The notes beneath the pieces are model-generated. The model was given only the letters and a program-made list of their open reading frames with translations, was not told the DNA's origin and ran no database searches. 64,000 nucleotides of DNA, taken from NCBI RefSeq assembly GCF_037392515.1, contig NC_090291.1:41905001-41969000 (forward strand), read 5' to 3'. Every line of letters begins with the position of its first letter. Within the stretch, counting starts at the first letter, position 1. Shown piece by piece: positions 34,529-46,339 of the stretch. The DNA is from Haliotis asinina. Lineage: Eukaryota; Mollusca; Gastropoda; Lepetellida; Haliotidae. The position numbers and the translations under genes are program-made.

Positions 34529-34803
34529 TCCCCAACTTATAAAATGCCACTCAAAGAAGTTATAACCTAGTGATCTAAATTTTTAATTTATTTCTTTGCA
34601 GCCTGCTCTCTTGTTGATTTAGTTTAAGATGAGAAGTACATGACAATATACAGATGGCTTTAGTCGGTGTCAGTATTGATGGAAGGGAGTGTACAAGATG
34701 TAGCTAGTTAGCTAACAGGATTAGGGTGAAACCTTATTGACACCCTGGTACATTGGTCCAGATCCAGGGGTTTAACTGTTTCAGACACATGTCAGTATTG
34801 TGA

Positions 34804-34861
34804 CATTACTGCATCATTACTGCATCATTACTGCATCATTACTGCATCATTACTGCATCAT
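34804..34861. repeat. 11-bp tandem repeat (TTACTGCATCA), about 5 units
   Basis: Perfect consecutive copies of TTACTGCATCA, in FA2H intron 2. Confidence 0.95.
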
Positions 34862-35235
34862 CCAGAAATGTAACAGATGTCCACTTAATAAACATTTGCA
34901 TTTTTTGACCGGGATGTTATTTGTTTGTGTGACAGATTTTCAAAAACATTTTCCTGTTTTGACAGGGATGTTGTTGTTTGCATTACTAATTTTCATCGAG
35001 TTTTACCATTTCAATTTCATCAGTTTCTAAAACGTTGCTTTGTTTACTGGAAGATAGAGTTTAGAACCATGTGGCTGTGAAAATTACCAACTAGAAAATT
35101 TGCAATGGCTTTTAAGATATTGCTTGGGCAATACTACTAGATAATATCCGGCCATGTGGCAAGGAAATAAATCAATCCTTTACATCTGCATAGAGATAAT
35201 GGAGTTTCATTTCATTATCTATGTTTTTGATTCAG

Positions 35236-35488
35236 ACGGATCCTGTAGACTGGAACAAGCCAGTTCTACCACAGATTCCAATGCTGCGTGAAAAGTACTT
35301 TGAGTGGACTCACCAACCAACAGATTTGCCCCTGCGCCTGTTTCACTCCGACTTTGTAGAATACTTCTCCAAGTGTTCCTGGTGGATGGTGCCCATGTAT
35401 TGGGTGCCCGTCATGCTGGCCATGATCTACTGGGCCTACACCGGACTCAGTGAGCACCCCGATGTGTGGCTGCCATGGCTGGCAGGAG
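35236..35488 (+). CDS. FA2H: FA2H exon 3: start of hydroxylase domain
   Basis: 84 codons plus one base, acceptor TTGATTCAG, donor GGAG|GTTAGT (phase 1). It encodes residues 106-189, including DPVDWNKPVL, EKYFEWTHQPTD, the family-typical RLFHSDFVEYFSK and then a first membrane segment WWMVPMYWVPVMLAMIYWAY (154-173). The DW.KP and LFHSD motifs are the diagnostic FA2H/Scs7 features that separate it from sterol-type hydroxylases. Confidence 0.95.
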
Positions 35489-35504
35489 GTTAGTTCTTCA
35501 GCCC

Positions 35505-35830
35505 AGTGTTCACGAATAGTGTCTGACCCTCTGACAAATCTGGCAGATTTTTCCAATGGTCAGACAGAAGTCCCCAACTTGCTGTCCCCAGTGTCAGACT
35601 GAATGAATTGCAGTGACTTTGTCACTTGTTCACTGTTTATAAATTTATGTTTGTAATGTTTGTCATTATACAGTGTTAATAATTTCATTGCCAATTTTGA
35701 GAAATGTTAAATCTGAAATGTTTGTCTAACTTTATTCCATGGGTCCTGTGAATTTTCAGAAGGTCAGACAGACATCTGAAACGTACAGGACCCAAAGTCC
35801 TGTTTCTTTGAAACACCATTCATAAACACT
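35505..35830. mobile_element. TIR element, copy 2
   Basis: AGTGTTCACGAATAGTGTCT at the left, CCATTCATAAACACT at the right; 326 bp and colinear with the copy at 12091-12442. It begins only 17 bases after the exon 3 donor. Confidence 0.8.
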
Positions 35831-35845
35831 GTCAGTCTGTTTATA

Positions 35846-35950
35846 GGCGGCAGGGTAGCCAATGGTTAAAGCATCTGCTCATAATGCTGAAGATCCATAT
35901 TTGATTTCCTGCATGGGTACCTTGTGTGAAGGCCATTTCTGGTATTGCTA
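35846..35950 (+). mobile_element. Family A SINE, 3'-truncated
   Basis: GGCGGCAGGGTAGCCAATGG TTAAAGC head, TATTTGATTTCCTGCATGGG (box B region), GAAGGCCATTTCTGG, then the match ends. Confidence 0.75.
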
Positions 35951-36277
35951 AAACTGCTAGGAAACAACTGCACACCTTGTGCAGATGAATTACACGAGGA
36001 TCATGCATCAAATTGTTGAGAAGCATGTGCAAATAGCGTTCATGTGAACAGCTGCATTTTGGTGTAAAGTTTTGTTAAAAATTCACCACTTTTCACTGAT
36101 TTGTATCATTTATAGAACTTATGACAATAATTTTTTCAACATTATGAAATTGTTTTACCATACATCATGTGTAGACAGTACCTTTAAACAGTAAGGAATA
36201 TCTTGCAAAAATTAAGCTTAGAACAGTTGTAAATGGCTGTGTTTACGCTAGTGAGTCTAAACTTCTGAAAGGAAGTA

Positions 36278-36778
36278 CAGTGAAGCCTCGATAATCCGGA
36301 CAGTTGTGTTTTTCAGCAAATTCGTCCGTATTGCGGATCATCCGGACTACTGAATTTCAGCAAGAGTTGCTTCCCTTTACTATATCAAACAAGACAGGAC
36401 ACTGAACAAATAAGCATTTAATGTATATATGTATATTTAGTGCAAGGATAACAATAAATTATAAAGATAACAATAAAGTTTATCTTGTCAACTCAATGTC
36501 ACCCAGTGTTTATTGCTCCCAATGACAGAGCAATAAGTTACGTAAACATCGACGGGAGTCGCAGTTACGGTTCGTGAACATCATTTACAGTGTCCGAACA
36601 ATGAAGCGATTTACTGTTTGTTTTACTGATTGGTTACACCTTTTTAGCGTCCGGTTCTGGAAACTGAATTTCCGGATTATGGGTGCAAATTATATATGCA
36701 TTGATTGGTAACAAGCTGAAATCATCCGGGAGGCGAGACATCCAGATTGTCGGCGTCCAGACTAACGAGGCTTCACTG
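36278..36778. mobile_element. Pogo/Tigger-like non-autonomous element, 501 bp
   Basis: CAGTGAAGCCTCGATAATCC at the left; the reverse complement of the right end reads CAGTGAAGCCTCGTTAGTCT. TA flanks at 36276-36277 and 36779-36780. Inner ATCCGGA repeats match the superfamily. It ends 48 bases before FA2H exon 4, so it lies in or near the branch-point region of that intron. Confidence 0.85.
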
Positions 36779-36826
36779 TATATAGACATTTCATATGTTG
36801 CTAGCATACCTGCGCATTTGTTGTAG

Positions 36827-36993
36827 GTATTGAAATCAACGTGTCCAGGATGCCATACCTGTTTGTCCTGGGTGCTTTGTCTTGGACACTGCTGGAATAT
36901 GTAATTCATCGCTGGGTGTTTCACTTAAAACCTCCCACGCAGTATCCCATCATCCTCCAGTTGCACTTCCTGTTGCACGGACAGCATCATAAG
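36827..36993 (+). CDS. FA2H: FA2H exon 4: first two His clusters
   Basis: 167 bases, phase 1 in (completes Gly190) and phase 0 out (AAG|GTAGGA). Residues 191-245: a membrane segment around 199-216, then EYVIHRWVFH (H217, H222) and LHFLLHGQHHK (H236, H240, H243, H244). These are metal-binding histidines of the fatty acid hydroxylase superfamily; all expected positions are present. Confidence 0.95.
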
Positions 36994-37246
36994 GTAGGAA
37001 CCAGAGGAATGGGTGGGGGAGGCATCAGTATTAGCTGGAGCTATAGGTCTTGTTAAAGATGTACTATGGCAATGGCTGTAGAAGTAACTGTGTCAGTAAG
37101 TATCCGTGAAGGTGTATCAGCCAGCAGATAATGGGTACCCAGTGGGATAAGTCATGCGACTGTTAACTTTCTATCGCCTCACAGACACCTTGGGTTATAA
37201 TGTCCAATATGTTATACAAACATAACAGTGGCTATGTTATTTAGGA

Positions 37247-37407
37247 GATAAACATCATGTGTTGGCCAATTTCTGGGTGTTATTGAGTATTTGAAGCACA
37301 GGAATACATTTGGAACCGACGGCGTCAGCCAGGGGTTTCAAATGAAATATTCCCATGCTTCAAATACTCAGTAACACCCGGAAATTGGCCAACACATGTT
37401 GTTTATC
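37247..37407. mobile_element. Hairpin MITE, about 60-bp arms
   Basis: GATAAACATCATGTGTTGGC CAATTTCTGGGTGTTATTG pairs with its near-complement ending CCAACACATGTTGTTTATC. The loop contains GAACCGACGGCGTCAGCC. In FA2H intron 4. Confidence 0.9.
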
Positions 37408-37865
37408 GTCATTGTATACAAAAATGTAAACCAAAGGGTTTTACTGTCTCCACTAAATTACATTGCCTACGGGTACAGCAATGAAGTGTCATCAGCTGGC
37501 TGTTTCAGCTGGTTCCCATGGTAGCATCTAGAGCTGCTCATTTGTGACGTCATTCTAACTTTATGATTTGAATGACAAAACCACTGTTGATGACACAACA
37601 AAACACTTGTTTGCGTTGTTTCTATGTGTCAACACGCAGCGAACAGTCGTACAGTTTCTGGGAATCAAAAACCATTTGATCATGTTTTTCAACTAATCAG
37701 ATTACAGAACACAGTGACTTTTGGTTTACAATATCACTGGAAGCTTGTGACACAATTCGTATCAATACATATAAGGTCATTGGCCTTGATCTCAATGTTA
37801 AATCCTGTTTTACCTGATTTTGTGATTCTGCAATAATTAGACATGTGATGCATTATTTCTTGTAG

Positions 37866-38115
37866 TGTCCGATGGAAAAGGGTCGACTGGTATTTCCACT
37901 GGTGCCAGCCAACATCTTGGCGTATATAGTGTACTCTGTTGTAAGTCTGGTGTGTCCCCTGCTGATGACGCTGTCCTTCATCTCGGGGATGGTGCTGGGC
38001 TATATGATATATGATCTCACCCACTATTACCTACATCACGGCTCACCATCCCTCACATACTTCAAGAACCTGAAGCGATACCATGTCAAACATCATTTTG
38101 AACAACAACATAAAG
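37866..38115 (+). CDS. FA2H: FA2H exon 5: membrane segments and last His clusters
   Basis: 83 codons plus one base; acceptor TTCTTGTAG, donor AAAG|GTAAAG. Residues 246-328: RLVFPLVPA, two adjoining hydrophobic segments (262-279 and 282-294), YDLTHYYLHHG (H298, H302, H303) and YHVKHHF (H318, H321, H322). With exon 4 this completes the di-metal site. The spacing of the last two clusters (15 residues from H303 to H318) is family-like. Confidence 0.95.
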
Positions 38116-38127
38116 GTAAAGCAGTCA

Positions 38128-38495
38128 AAAAATTATCTTACCTCACTCAGAAATGTTGTTTTCTGATTGGCTGAGCTTTTTTTATTTTCAATACACCTGG
38201 CTTACAATCAAGTAACATTTTTTGTTTTGCCCGTTTGAAATGCTGAACAGTGGTAATGCTGAACTGTGGTAATGCTGAACTGTGGTAATGCTGAACAGTG
38301 ATAATGCTGAACTGTGGTAATGCTGAACAGTGATAATGCTGAACTGTGGTAATGCTGAACAGTGGTAATGCTGAACTGTGGTTATTCATTTAGTACTTTG
38401 TGTTAGTAATTCTTTATCTCAAATGGTTAAGTCATGAATGATATAGGGAAATTACCAGTGTTTTGTGAATGCAAATGGATGGAAGGGAGGTAACT
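38128..38495 (+). repeat. Dispersed family E copy 1
   Basis: TTATCTTACCTCACTCAGAA, TTATTTTCAATACACCTGGC TTACAA, TTTAGTACTTTGTGTTAGTA ATTC, ATGGAAGGGAGGTAACTG. A 16-bp minisatellite has expanded inside it. It begins 12 bases after the exon 5 donor. Confidence 0.75.
38240..38383. repeat. 16-bp minisatellite, 9 units
   Basis: Units GTAATGCTGAACTGTG and GTAATGCTGAACAGTG alternate irregularly; two units have GATAATG. In FA2H intron 5, inside family E copy 1. Confidence 0.95.
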
Positions 38496-38621
38496 GTAAA
38501 CCTGTCATTGGCTAATTTCCTAACTCGGGTACTCCTCATAATGATACGATACCTGTGCTAAAAGCGACAAGACACCGTACTCACTCTTTCTTAACTTCAT
38601 ACTTAACATATAATACATATT

Positions 38622-38857
38622 ATCTTACCTCACACATAAATGTCACTTTCTGACTGTGTGAGCACTCCTCTGTTATTTTCCGTGTACCCCGCTTACAAGT
38701 GAGTAACATGTCCAATGTACCCCAGTGTGAATGCCAAACTCATTTGGTACTTTGTGGTAGTAATTCTGTATCTCACATGACATTGAATCACGTATGATGT
38801 TTGGAGATTACCAATGTTTTGCAAATGCAAATTGATTGAAGGGAGATAACTCAAAAT
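38622..38857 (+). repeat. Dispersed family E copy 2
   Basis: TATCTTACCTCACACATAAA TGTCACTTTCTGAC, TTATTTTCCGTGTACCCCGC TTACAA, GGTACTTTGTGGTAGTAATT CTGTATCTCAC, AAGGGAGATAACTCAAAATC TG. Direct orientation to copy 1. Confidence 0.75.
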
Positions 38858-39267
38858 CTGTTTTTCTTGTCTTCTGCAAAATCTAGTGATGGCCACAAAA
38901 AGTTTTGTACCCATGTTTCGAACATTTCAAAATTAACTTTGAGATGTTAGGTAAGATAAATACATTGTTCACTGGTCCTTCGAGACTCATGTATTCTACA
39001 TGCAGCACCAATGGTAGATTTTGGTTTGTTTTCCTCAATTTGACAACTTCATTAACAAACAAAATATCATTTTCGTGCACATATCAGATGACACTCATGT
39101 CTAAATATCAGTATGGCCCATGCTGTCACTCAGAAAATACCATCATTTAGGCATTCATGTCATAAACATAATATGACAAAGACACTGATATAATATCTTC
39201 TATGTATTTCTCATGAGTGGTATAGTATTACAGTACTAATTTATCGTCTTTTATTAATCTGTTTCAG

Positions 39268-39326
39268 GTTTTGGAATATCAAGTAAACTGTGGGATTATC
39301 CATTCAATACCCTCATAACAGAGTGA
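39268..39326 (+). CDS. FA2H: FA2H exon 6: C-terminus and stop
   Basis: 59 bases; acceptor CTGTTTCAG, completes Gly329, then FGISSKLWDYPFNTLITE and TGA (39324-39326). GFGIS.KLWD is the invariant C-terminal motif of FA2H proteins. The tail after it is about ten residues, shorter than the human one, with no dilysine retention signal. Confidence 0.95.
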
Positions 39327-42169
39327 CCTTTGCCATTCATTGCTTGACTGTGGAAGACATAGAAGGAAACAGCCGCTATCCCAGCAACCTGTGTAAAGGA
39401 AGTCCTTCTGTTCTGTCATCCGGCCAGTGTTTTATGTGTAGACTGTAACAGACATCTTTATAGCCTTAGGAAAACTGTGATGACTCATATAGTCAAGATT
39501 CTAAAATTATAAAAGTATTAAACAGAGGATTTTGCTTTTTGTGTGAAAGCTGTGTTATTGCACTTAGTTTTAATTGGATATGTTTTTGTACTTTTTTGAT
39601 GCTTAAGACCTTTAAAATGTAATGATCATTAGTATAATGTCAGCAGAATAGTTGCTTATTAAGAAGGTATATACAATGTTATTGCACATTTAAGTATGAT
39701 GATAATCATGAGTTGTAGATTATCCACATGGGCGCACAGTGTTATATTTGATTTTGTGTGAGAATTCCATTCAGTGTGAAATGACCAGAGACCGATTCCA
39801 AATTTATTTGATGAAACTTGGTATTATGATATATCTGCACAACCAGACCTGTTAAAATAACATTGCATGATGGAAACGTATTCTGATATCTATGAAAGAT
39901 TTGCGATACATAATTGATGCATATACCTTCATATCTCCGTATGTTCATCTATATTGTTTGTACCTATACATGCATATCTTCCTTGCACCAGTGCATATGG
40001 AATGGGTTCAATGCACCAGTCCGCATTGTAGGCATGAAAGCTTTGTCTACAGTACACATGGTTTTGTCAGGCTTTTTCAGTGCTTGAAAGTTATTTATTT
40101 TTTTCCAGATATTTGAATTTCTCATGTCATGAGTTTATTGTCACACAATCTCTCCTTTCTGTGAATCTTACATTGTCAGGTTTTTGTATGCTTAAGTGTG
40201 ATGAGAATCAAGAGAAATCCTCATCTTCTTGTGTATATAATGTGAGTGTATATATTATCACATATAAGCAGATTCATGGCAGTTTTATGAGAGCCTGTGA
40301 TTGTTCAGATGTGGGGCTGAATATGTTATGAACGTAGCTGGAAGAATTGTGTGGCTCGTATTGCGGAAGTTTCATATATTTATATTCTGCCGAAGAGCTA
40401 TTTTTGCAGAGTTTGTACAGTAGAGACATTTTCCAAACTTCCTATATAGGTGTGATGTTTTGGACATTATTTCTTATATTAATATTCCTTGGTGATGTTT
40501 CATTTGGTTTTGTCTTTAACAGATATTGCAGTGTAGAAGAAAGTTGAAATGCTTATCCTCCAATCTGTCAACTGCTCAAGGTACAGAAAGGACTCACACT
40601 GGAGTTCTTATGGTACCGTCCTTAGTTTACCTAAGATGTCCTTTTCGTAGTCAACCAAGGAGAGTTGAAAATGGACTCTCTGCATTGGTCCTTTTGATCT
40701 TAGTACTTCAATTTTAAGTCTTCTGGCATTAAGTAAAGCGCTGAAATTGCTGTGTTTCCACAAAGCGAATTAACAAATCTGCATAAGTCTGTGTTGAAGT
40801 GTTTGTGTTTGATTAGTCTCAGGCTATGAGAGAAAGGATGATGGGAATCGTTTTTCAAAAGGGCTTTAAGTTTAAAAAAAATGACTTAGCACAAAGGTAA
40901 ATTTAATGTTAATATTTGAAAAACTTGTTTGAGTGGCACATGTAGAAGTTGGTGAATCTGATTAGGAGATACTTTATGGACTAGCAACTTTATTCAGGTG
41001 ATTTCATGTTTCAATACAGATCTTTGTGTCGTCATCAAGCAAGTATGAGTGAGGTGGTAAACAGGATTATTTAGACCATAAATAATCAACAAAAACAACA
41101 AGAAGTTAATTAGGAAACACAGTAACAATGTGATGACAGATTCTTTTTTTACTAACAAGTTCGTTATTTGTTTATCACAACATAAACTTATTATCCATAA
41201 GATTGTCTTGTGTTACTACACCAACTTCTAAATGCCTTTGATGAATTTGAAAGGATGACATGTTGAGACCAGTATGCTGTACAGAGCTGAAGAGCTTGGA
41301 CATATTTATACAAGTCATGCAAGCGGTTAGCGTTGGTTTGTGAGTTCATCATGCCGAGGTGATGAAATAACCTTGACCTCTGTTGATCGGCGGTCGATGT
41401 CATTGAATGTGGATGACTTCAGTTTATTTCTGTCTTGGTACAGTCAGGTTGTTTGGTTTGCCAGTGTATTCTGTCCATTTGCAGTTGAGGTTGGTTTAAA
41501 TACTTGAACACAGATTTATGTTGGATGTACCGCTGTATTCCCTGCATGGAATTGGGTCTGGAAATCAAAGAAGTTCCTGGAGACCAGTAGACAGGAAAGG
41601 TATTTATAAAACATAGTAATAGGTGATCAAGGCGCATAATATAATATGATTTTATTCTGGAATTGTAAAACAGAGACCTGTGATTGTGTTTTATTGGTAA
41701 TTTCTTTTGAATTTAAGTCTTGTAAATATAGTTGGAAATATGTTTTTGGTGATTTGGTTGTTGATTGACTACCTGTAAGATGTGAATTACATGATCGTTG
41801 TTTCTTAGACTTGAAATAGACTGTGTTCATAAAGAAAAGATGTGTGTCAAATTTTTTATTTACATTGTCATTGATAAGTATTGTTATGAATATGTGTCAA
41901 ATGTATCACTGATAAGTATTATTATTGATATGTGTCAAATGGATGTGCAGCAATATGCAGTGTCATGTAATATATAAAATGAGATGTTACCAGCTTTTTC
42001 TCGTTTTACAGAATTTTAATCTTTGTTAATCTGTTTAAAACTGTATGTTGTAAAGGCCAGTCGGTAGGGTAAGCTTGAGCAAGACAAGATTTTTGTGTCA
42101 TTTTTTGTTGATGGACTTTTGTTACGAAATTCCAGGTGAGTAGGTCAAAAGATTAAAAAAGGAGATTTG

Positions 42170-42175
42170 AATAAA
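42170..42175 (+). terminator. Candidate polyadenylation signal AATAAA
   Basis: Canonical hexamer followed by a T-rich stretch (TTTATTTTATTTTTC). It is 2.8 kb after the FA2H stop; nearer variants such as ATTAAA at about 39518 are alternatives. Confidence 0.25.
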
Positions 42176-42818
42176 TATTTATTTTATTTTTCACACTGAA
42201 AGTATTAGGTTAGTGGGACTGTTTTTATGAAAAGCAATTTACAATGGGTTTTAATATTGGTATTTAAATATTTAAATTAATTATATTGATGGGTTGGGTT
42301 TTTTTTAAGATTTACCTTTTTCCTCTGGAATATTAAACTCTTTTCTTTTCTTCCTTTTTTTTTTTTTTTTTGGTCTGCTCTTATTCATGTTATTGAGTAC
42401 ATTTATTTATTATTATTATTTTTTTTTTTTTTTTTCATATATATGGTTATTGTAATCAGGAATCCCCGTTTGGTTGTCCGAGTTCCCCAAAGCATGTCAG
42501 TATGTGGCTAATAATACAAGGCTCTTTTCTCTCATTGTTTGCAAGGAAGGTCAAGCATGCGTGTAGTATTTTTCATGAGGCCTAAGCAATGAATTTCATG
42601 AATATTTCCCCAAAATATACCTTTTTGTTAAGTAATATATGCTTCTTGAGGAAAAAGTATAGAGAATCCATGTTATCTATACCTGCAGTTACCTTCAGGT
42701 TTCCCATTTGCTCAATCCCATGATGCCACCGAAAATCTATCTTCCTGTTGCCATGGATACAAGAGTGTCATTACTCTATGTACTAGATTGCCGTGATCAC
42801 AGTAATAATGCAGGAGCT

Positions 42819-42914
42819 AGATTTTCGTAGCTCTCTTAGCACTGAGATAGTCGTAAGTGTCATACATTAACATTAACTGTGGACTATCTTACCACTGAAA
42901 GAGCTTCGAAAATC
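42819..42914. mobile_element. Hairpin MITE
   Basis: AGATTTTCGTAGCTCTCTTA GCACTGAGATAGTC pairs imperfectly with GGACTATCTTACCACTGAAA GAGCTTCGAAAATC. The core resembles the 54.83-kb hairpin (CTTAGCGCTACAACTA). Confidence 0.7.
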
Positions 42915-43852
42915 AAGGCCCAGGTTTTTTGTCTGTGTTATATATAGAGCTCATGAAATTTTACGTGGGGCTTCTTGCCAGTATCTGGGTGATACATACT
43001 CTTGCCAGAGTGTTTGTTCCAGAACATGCTGCTCTTTCTTAAGATATATATGATGTTCCTATGGTATCCTGCTTGACCGTCCATGGCATTATATTATTCA
43101 CTATTTAAGATATATACCATGAATGCATTTGCTGCCATTGCTTCATGTAGAGTCATCATGTCTCTTCTCACCAATGTAGTACGGAATTACTTTGTTAGGA
43201 CTGAAATGAACAACCAATCAGAAAACTTCAGTGACATCTAGAAGTTGGTGAGATGAACGAGGAGACTTCACTGATTATGCAACTTCTGTATCATAGATAT
43301 GTTTTGGTTTACTACTAACACTGTTATCAAGCAGGTTCTCTAACTACAAATAAAGAGGTTGTATAGCCATAGAACTGTCCCCATTGCTAACCTGTCAGGA
43401 AGCCTTTATGTTCAAAATTATGTTCTTTATTTAATCAGATCAAGAAAACCATTAGAAATATACTTTGATCTTTTAAAACTTGATACATGAATTTCTTACT
43501 TTACAAGACTTTGCTGTATTTGAGACAGTATCACACTAAATCGTGTGCCTGCTACCAAGCTGCTTGTATTAGACTTTATTTGACATTGTTTGTATGGACA
43601 GCTATTTTTGGCCTTGTTATCAAAACCTGACTCAAAATGAAGCTGTTGTGGCAAATTCATAATGTGTATTTATTATGTGAAAATTGATATATGAAACGCT
43701 TGATAAAGGAAGATGCGTAATACTAGGAAATATAGCCTTCATTTTATGTAAATAGTCTCTCGGAATTGTGAATGCCTAACAAATTAATCAAAAGGGTGTT
43801 CAAGCAACTACAAGTACTTCAGGAATCCCCTATGTTTACGTTTCATGGGTTA

Positions 43853-44013
43853 GGGGCGATGGGGTAGCATAGTGGTAAAATGTGCACTCGTCGTGCTGAA
43901 GATCTGGGTTCGATTCCCCATATGGGTACCATGAGTGAAGCCGTTTTCAGGTATTCCCCACCGTGATATTGCTAGAATATGGCTAAAAGCAGCGTAAAAC
44001 CATACTCACTCAC
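43853..44013 (+). mobile_element. Family A tRNA-headed SINE, full length
   Basis: GGGGCGATGGGGTAGCATAG TGG (box A), CTGGGTTCGATTCCCCATAT (box B), TGATATTGCTAGAATATGGC TAAAAGCAGCGTAAAACC, CTCACTCACT. One of the best-preserved copies. Confidence 0.95.
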
Positions 44014-44232
44014 TTTCTGTCTTGGAATGACATGGGGCGAAGCTTGAACAAATTTGATGAAATAAACATAAGAAGGCAGATGTTGAATTGTCGTTAGAGT
44101 GGGCATAACTAATTGCCTATGTGATTGGTTGTGTATATTTTGCAAACCCTTCATTGAGAATAGTAACCATTCTGTTGACACATTCTTCATGTTGCGTAAC
44201 CGGCGACAGGTTTCATGTTTTCTTGTTTTATT

Positions 44233-44338
44233 GCATCACTCTGATGACGTGGGTTCATTTCCCCACATGGTGTCCTCCACCATGATATTTGCTGGAATAT
44301 TACTAAAAGCAGTGTAAAAACAAACTCGCTCACTCACT
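44233..44338 (+). mobile_element. Family A SINE, 5'-truncated
   Basis: It starts within the head (GATGACGTGGGTTCATTTCC CCACATGG), then CACCATGATATTTGCTGGAA TATTAC and CGCTCACTCACT. It lies 220 bases after the previous copy. Confidence 0.85.
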
Positions 44339-45744
44339 CTCATTTTATTCATCTATTGACACGTTCTTCCAACTTTGTAAATGTTTGGATTTATTTGTCA
44401 TTCATCCAACTTGATTAACGAAAGGACAGACCTGTGATGCGCCGTTATCCAACAATGCTTTAAATACTTGACATCATATCAGCGTTGTTGCTTCTTCTGT
44501 TCCCATAGTTACCAAGTTGCGTGTTAGTTTGTATGGGTTTTACTTTGGAAAGAATTGGATTGGACTCAAAAATATTGCAGACCAAATAAATTGTGGAATA
44601 AACAAGTCTTTCAAGGGTGCAGATTATGTTTTACGCCTTAGCTATTTAATAACATGTTCGTATATAAAGTTTTCTTTAAGTTCTCCTATGAGTCTTGGTG
44701 GATGTCTGTTGGACTGTCAATAGCCAATCAAAGGAGAGTAGCAGAGAGCAAAGTTCAAATAGCCTTCAGTTATATCAAGTCTCAGCCATTCCACACACAG
44801 TGGTGAAAGTTCGCCTGAGTGAGCTTTGCGCACTGATTTACCGTAATTGGGAAATGAATGCAATAACGCCTGACCAGTTCAGCCTGTCTGAAAATTGGAA
44901 TTGTAATTAACACAGCAATAATGTAATTATTTCTACTTAAAAGTTTTAATTTCTTTTTAGCGTAGTAATTCACAATAAACAAGACGTAATGTATGGAGTA
45001 TTGCAGAAGAGTGCATATATTTTTTATGCATGTATTCTAGAGATAAATGAAAAAGAAAATATGCGTAAAGAAAGAACAACCAAATACGGCTAAGAGATTT
45101 GAAAAGGACAGCTATGAGATCTGTGCTATTATGGTTTGAAATTTTAACTGTGTACTTGTACACAGCTGAACATGTATTTAGTGATGGCGATATATTTTTG
45201 TGTATTTTACATTAAATGTCTCATGGATGGCTGTTGTCCATTACTGAGGTGTGTCAAGATTCCAAGGGTTTTGCTAACTGTAAGGTGCTTATAGTTACAT
45301 GGAGGCTAATGGGTCCTGGAGGATTTGTTATCCAATGCATGGAATTGTAATGAGTTTTTACTTGTTGCTATAGTAACCATTGCATAGCAAATGTAATGGA
45401 TGGAGTTAAAATGAAAATGATTCTGATTACATATTACAGGAGGTGTTTATTTTGGACATGTTGTGCTGCAGCTGTTTGTGATATAACATATATCATTGTA
45501 CATGCATATCATTGTACATGTGGTATATCATAAGTTGTTTACTGGTCACGAGGGGCCCATTGCCTCATGTACCCTTGAGGTTTGTCTATGTTCCCCGAAC
45601 CCGCAGGGTAGAGAAAGCACATTAGCCCATGGACCCTGAGGGACCACTGAACAACGTATTTATCTTACCAAACACCTGAATTTTAATTTTGAACTGTTTC
45701 AAGTACTTCTGTTGAATGCGAGGCGAATCGCCATTTTGCAGACG

Positions 45745-45978
45745 ACACAAGGTAAACAGATTTAGAGTTATCTCCCTTTCCATCGATTTTCAATTGCAAA
45801 ATATTTGTAATTTCCGTGCTTGATGCGTGATTCAGTGTTATTCGAGACAAAGAAGTACTACCATGAAGCACCAGAAGAGTTCAGAATTCCCAGCGGTGTA
45901 CACTGAAAATAATACATCGCCTGTAAGCGGGGTACATTGAAAATAAGAGAATAGTGACATTCATGTGTGAGGTAAGAT
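45745..45978 (-). repeat. Dispersed family E copy, minus strand
   Basis: The reverse complement reads TATCTTACCTCACACATGAA TGTCAC, ATGTACCCCGCTTACAGG, ATGGTAGTACTTC, GGGAGATAACTCTAAATCTG, colinear with the two copies in FA2H intron 5. Sequence to its left (45541-45660) resembles that after the SINE at 23.8 kb. Confidence 0.75.
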
Positions 45979-46339
45979 ACAAATGATTGCATGGTTGTGA
46001 CAAGGCATTCTTCCTTGTTATTTATTGGTCTACGTGTTTTTAAGACAGTCATTACATCCCATTCTGCAGTTCTCACCATTGTTTTTGGTGTATTTATTTC
46101 ATATTTTTTTTCATTGTTTTCTTATGTTTTTGAATGTGTTTGTCTCTGTGAGGATTTTGTGATCGCTTTATGTATGCATGTATTTGTGTGTGCACGTGTG
46201 TGTGCTGGCATGTGTGCACATGTGTCAACTTCTGGCTGTTGTGTGTCCAGGTGCTGCTGTTGAGTCACTATTATTGTGTGTTGAGGCTTTGCTGTGGCTG
46301 TTAAGGCCAGACTGATGGATGTAAGTAAGACCTTTGCTA

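Larger units (their letters stand above)
11227..39326 (+). other. FA2H: Fatty acid 2-hydroxylase gene locus (six coding exons)
   Basis: The complete coding sequence is 1044 bases in six exons: 11227-11475, 32504-32569, 35236-35488, 36827-36993, 37866-38115 and 39268-39326. It gives 347 residues plus stop (human FA2H is 372). Intron phases are 0, 0, 1, 0, 1 and all junctions use GT/AG. FA2H catalyses alpha-hydroxylation of fatty acyl chains used for ceramide and complex sphingolipids in the endoplasmic reticulum, with electrons passing through its own cytochrome b5 domain. Domain order is b5 (about 1-83), linker (84-150), then four hydrophobic segments carrying the His clusters (217-322). Intron 1 is 21,028 bases; the others are 0.9-2.7 kb. 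No frame break or missing key residue is seen, so it should be functional. Confidence 0.95.
39327..43852 (+). other. FA2H 3' UTR and downstream sequence
   Basis: AT- and T-rich, almost free of SINEs for 4.5 kb, with no ORF that looks coding. Polypyrimidine runs lie at 42349-42371 and 42418-42435. The repeat-poor character would fit a long 3' UTR, but the true cleavage site cannot be fixed from sequence. Confidence 0.5.
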
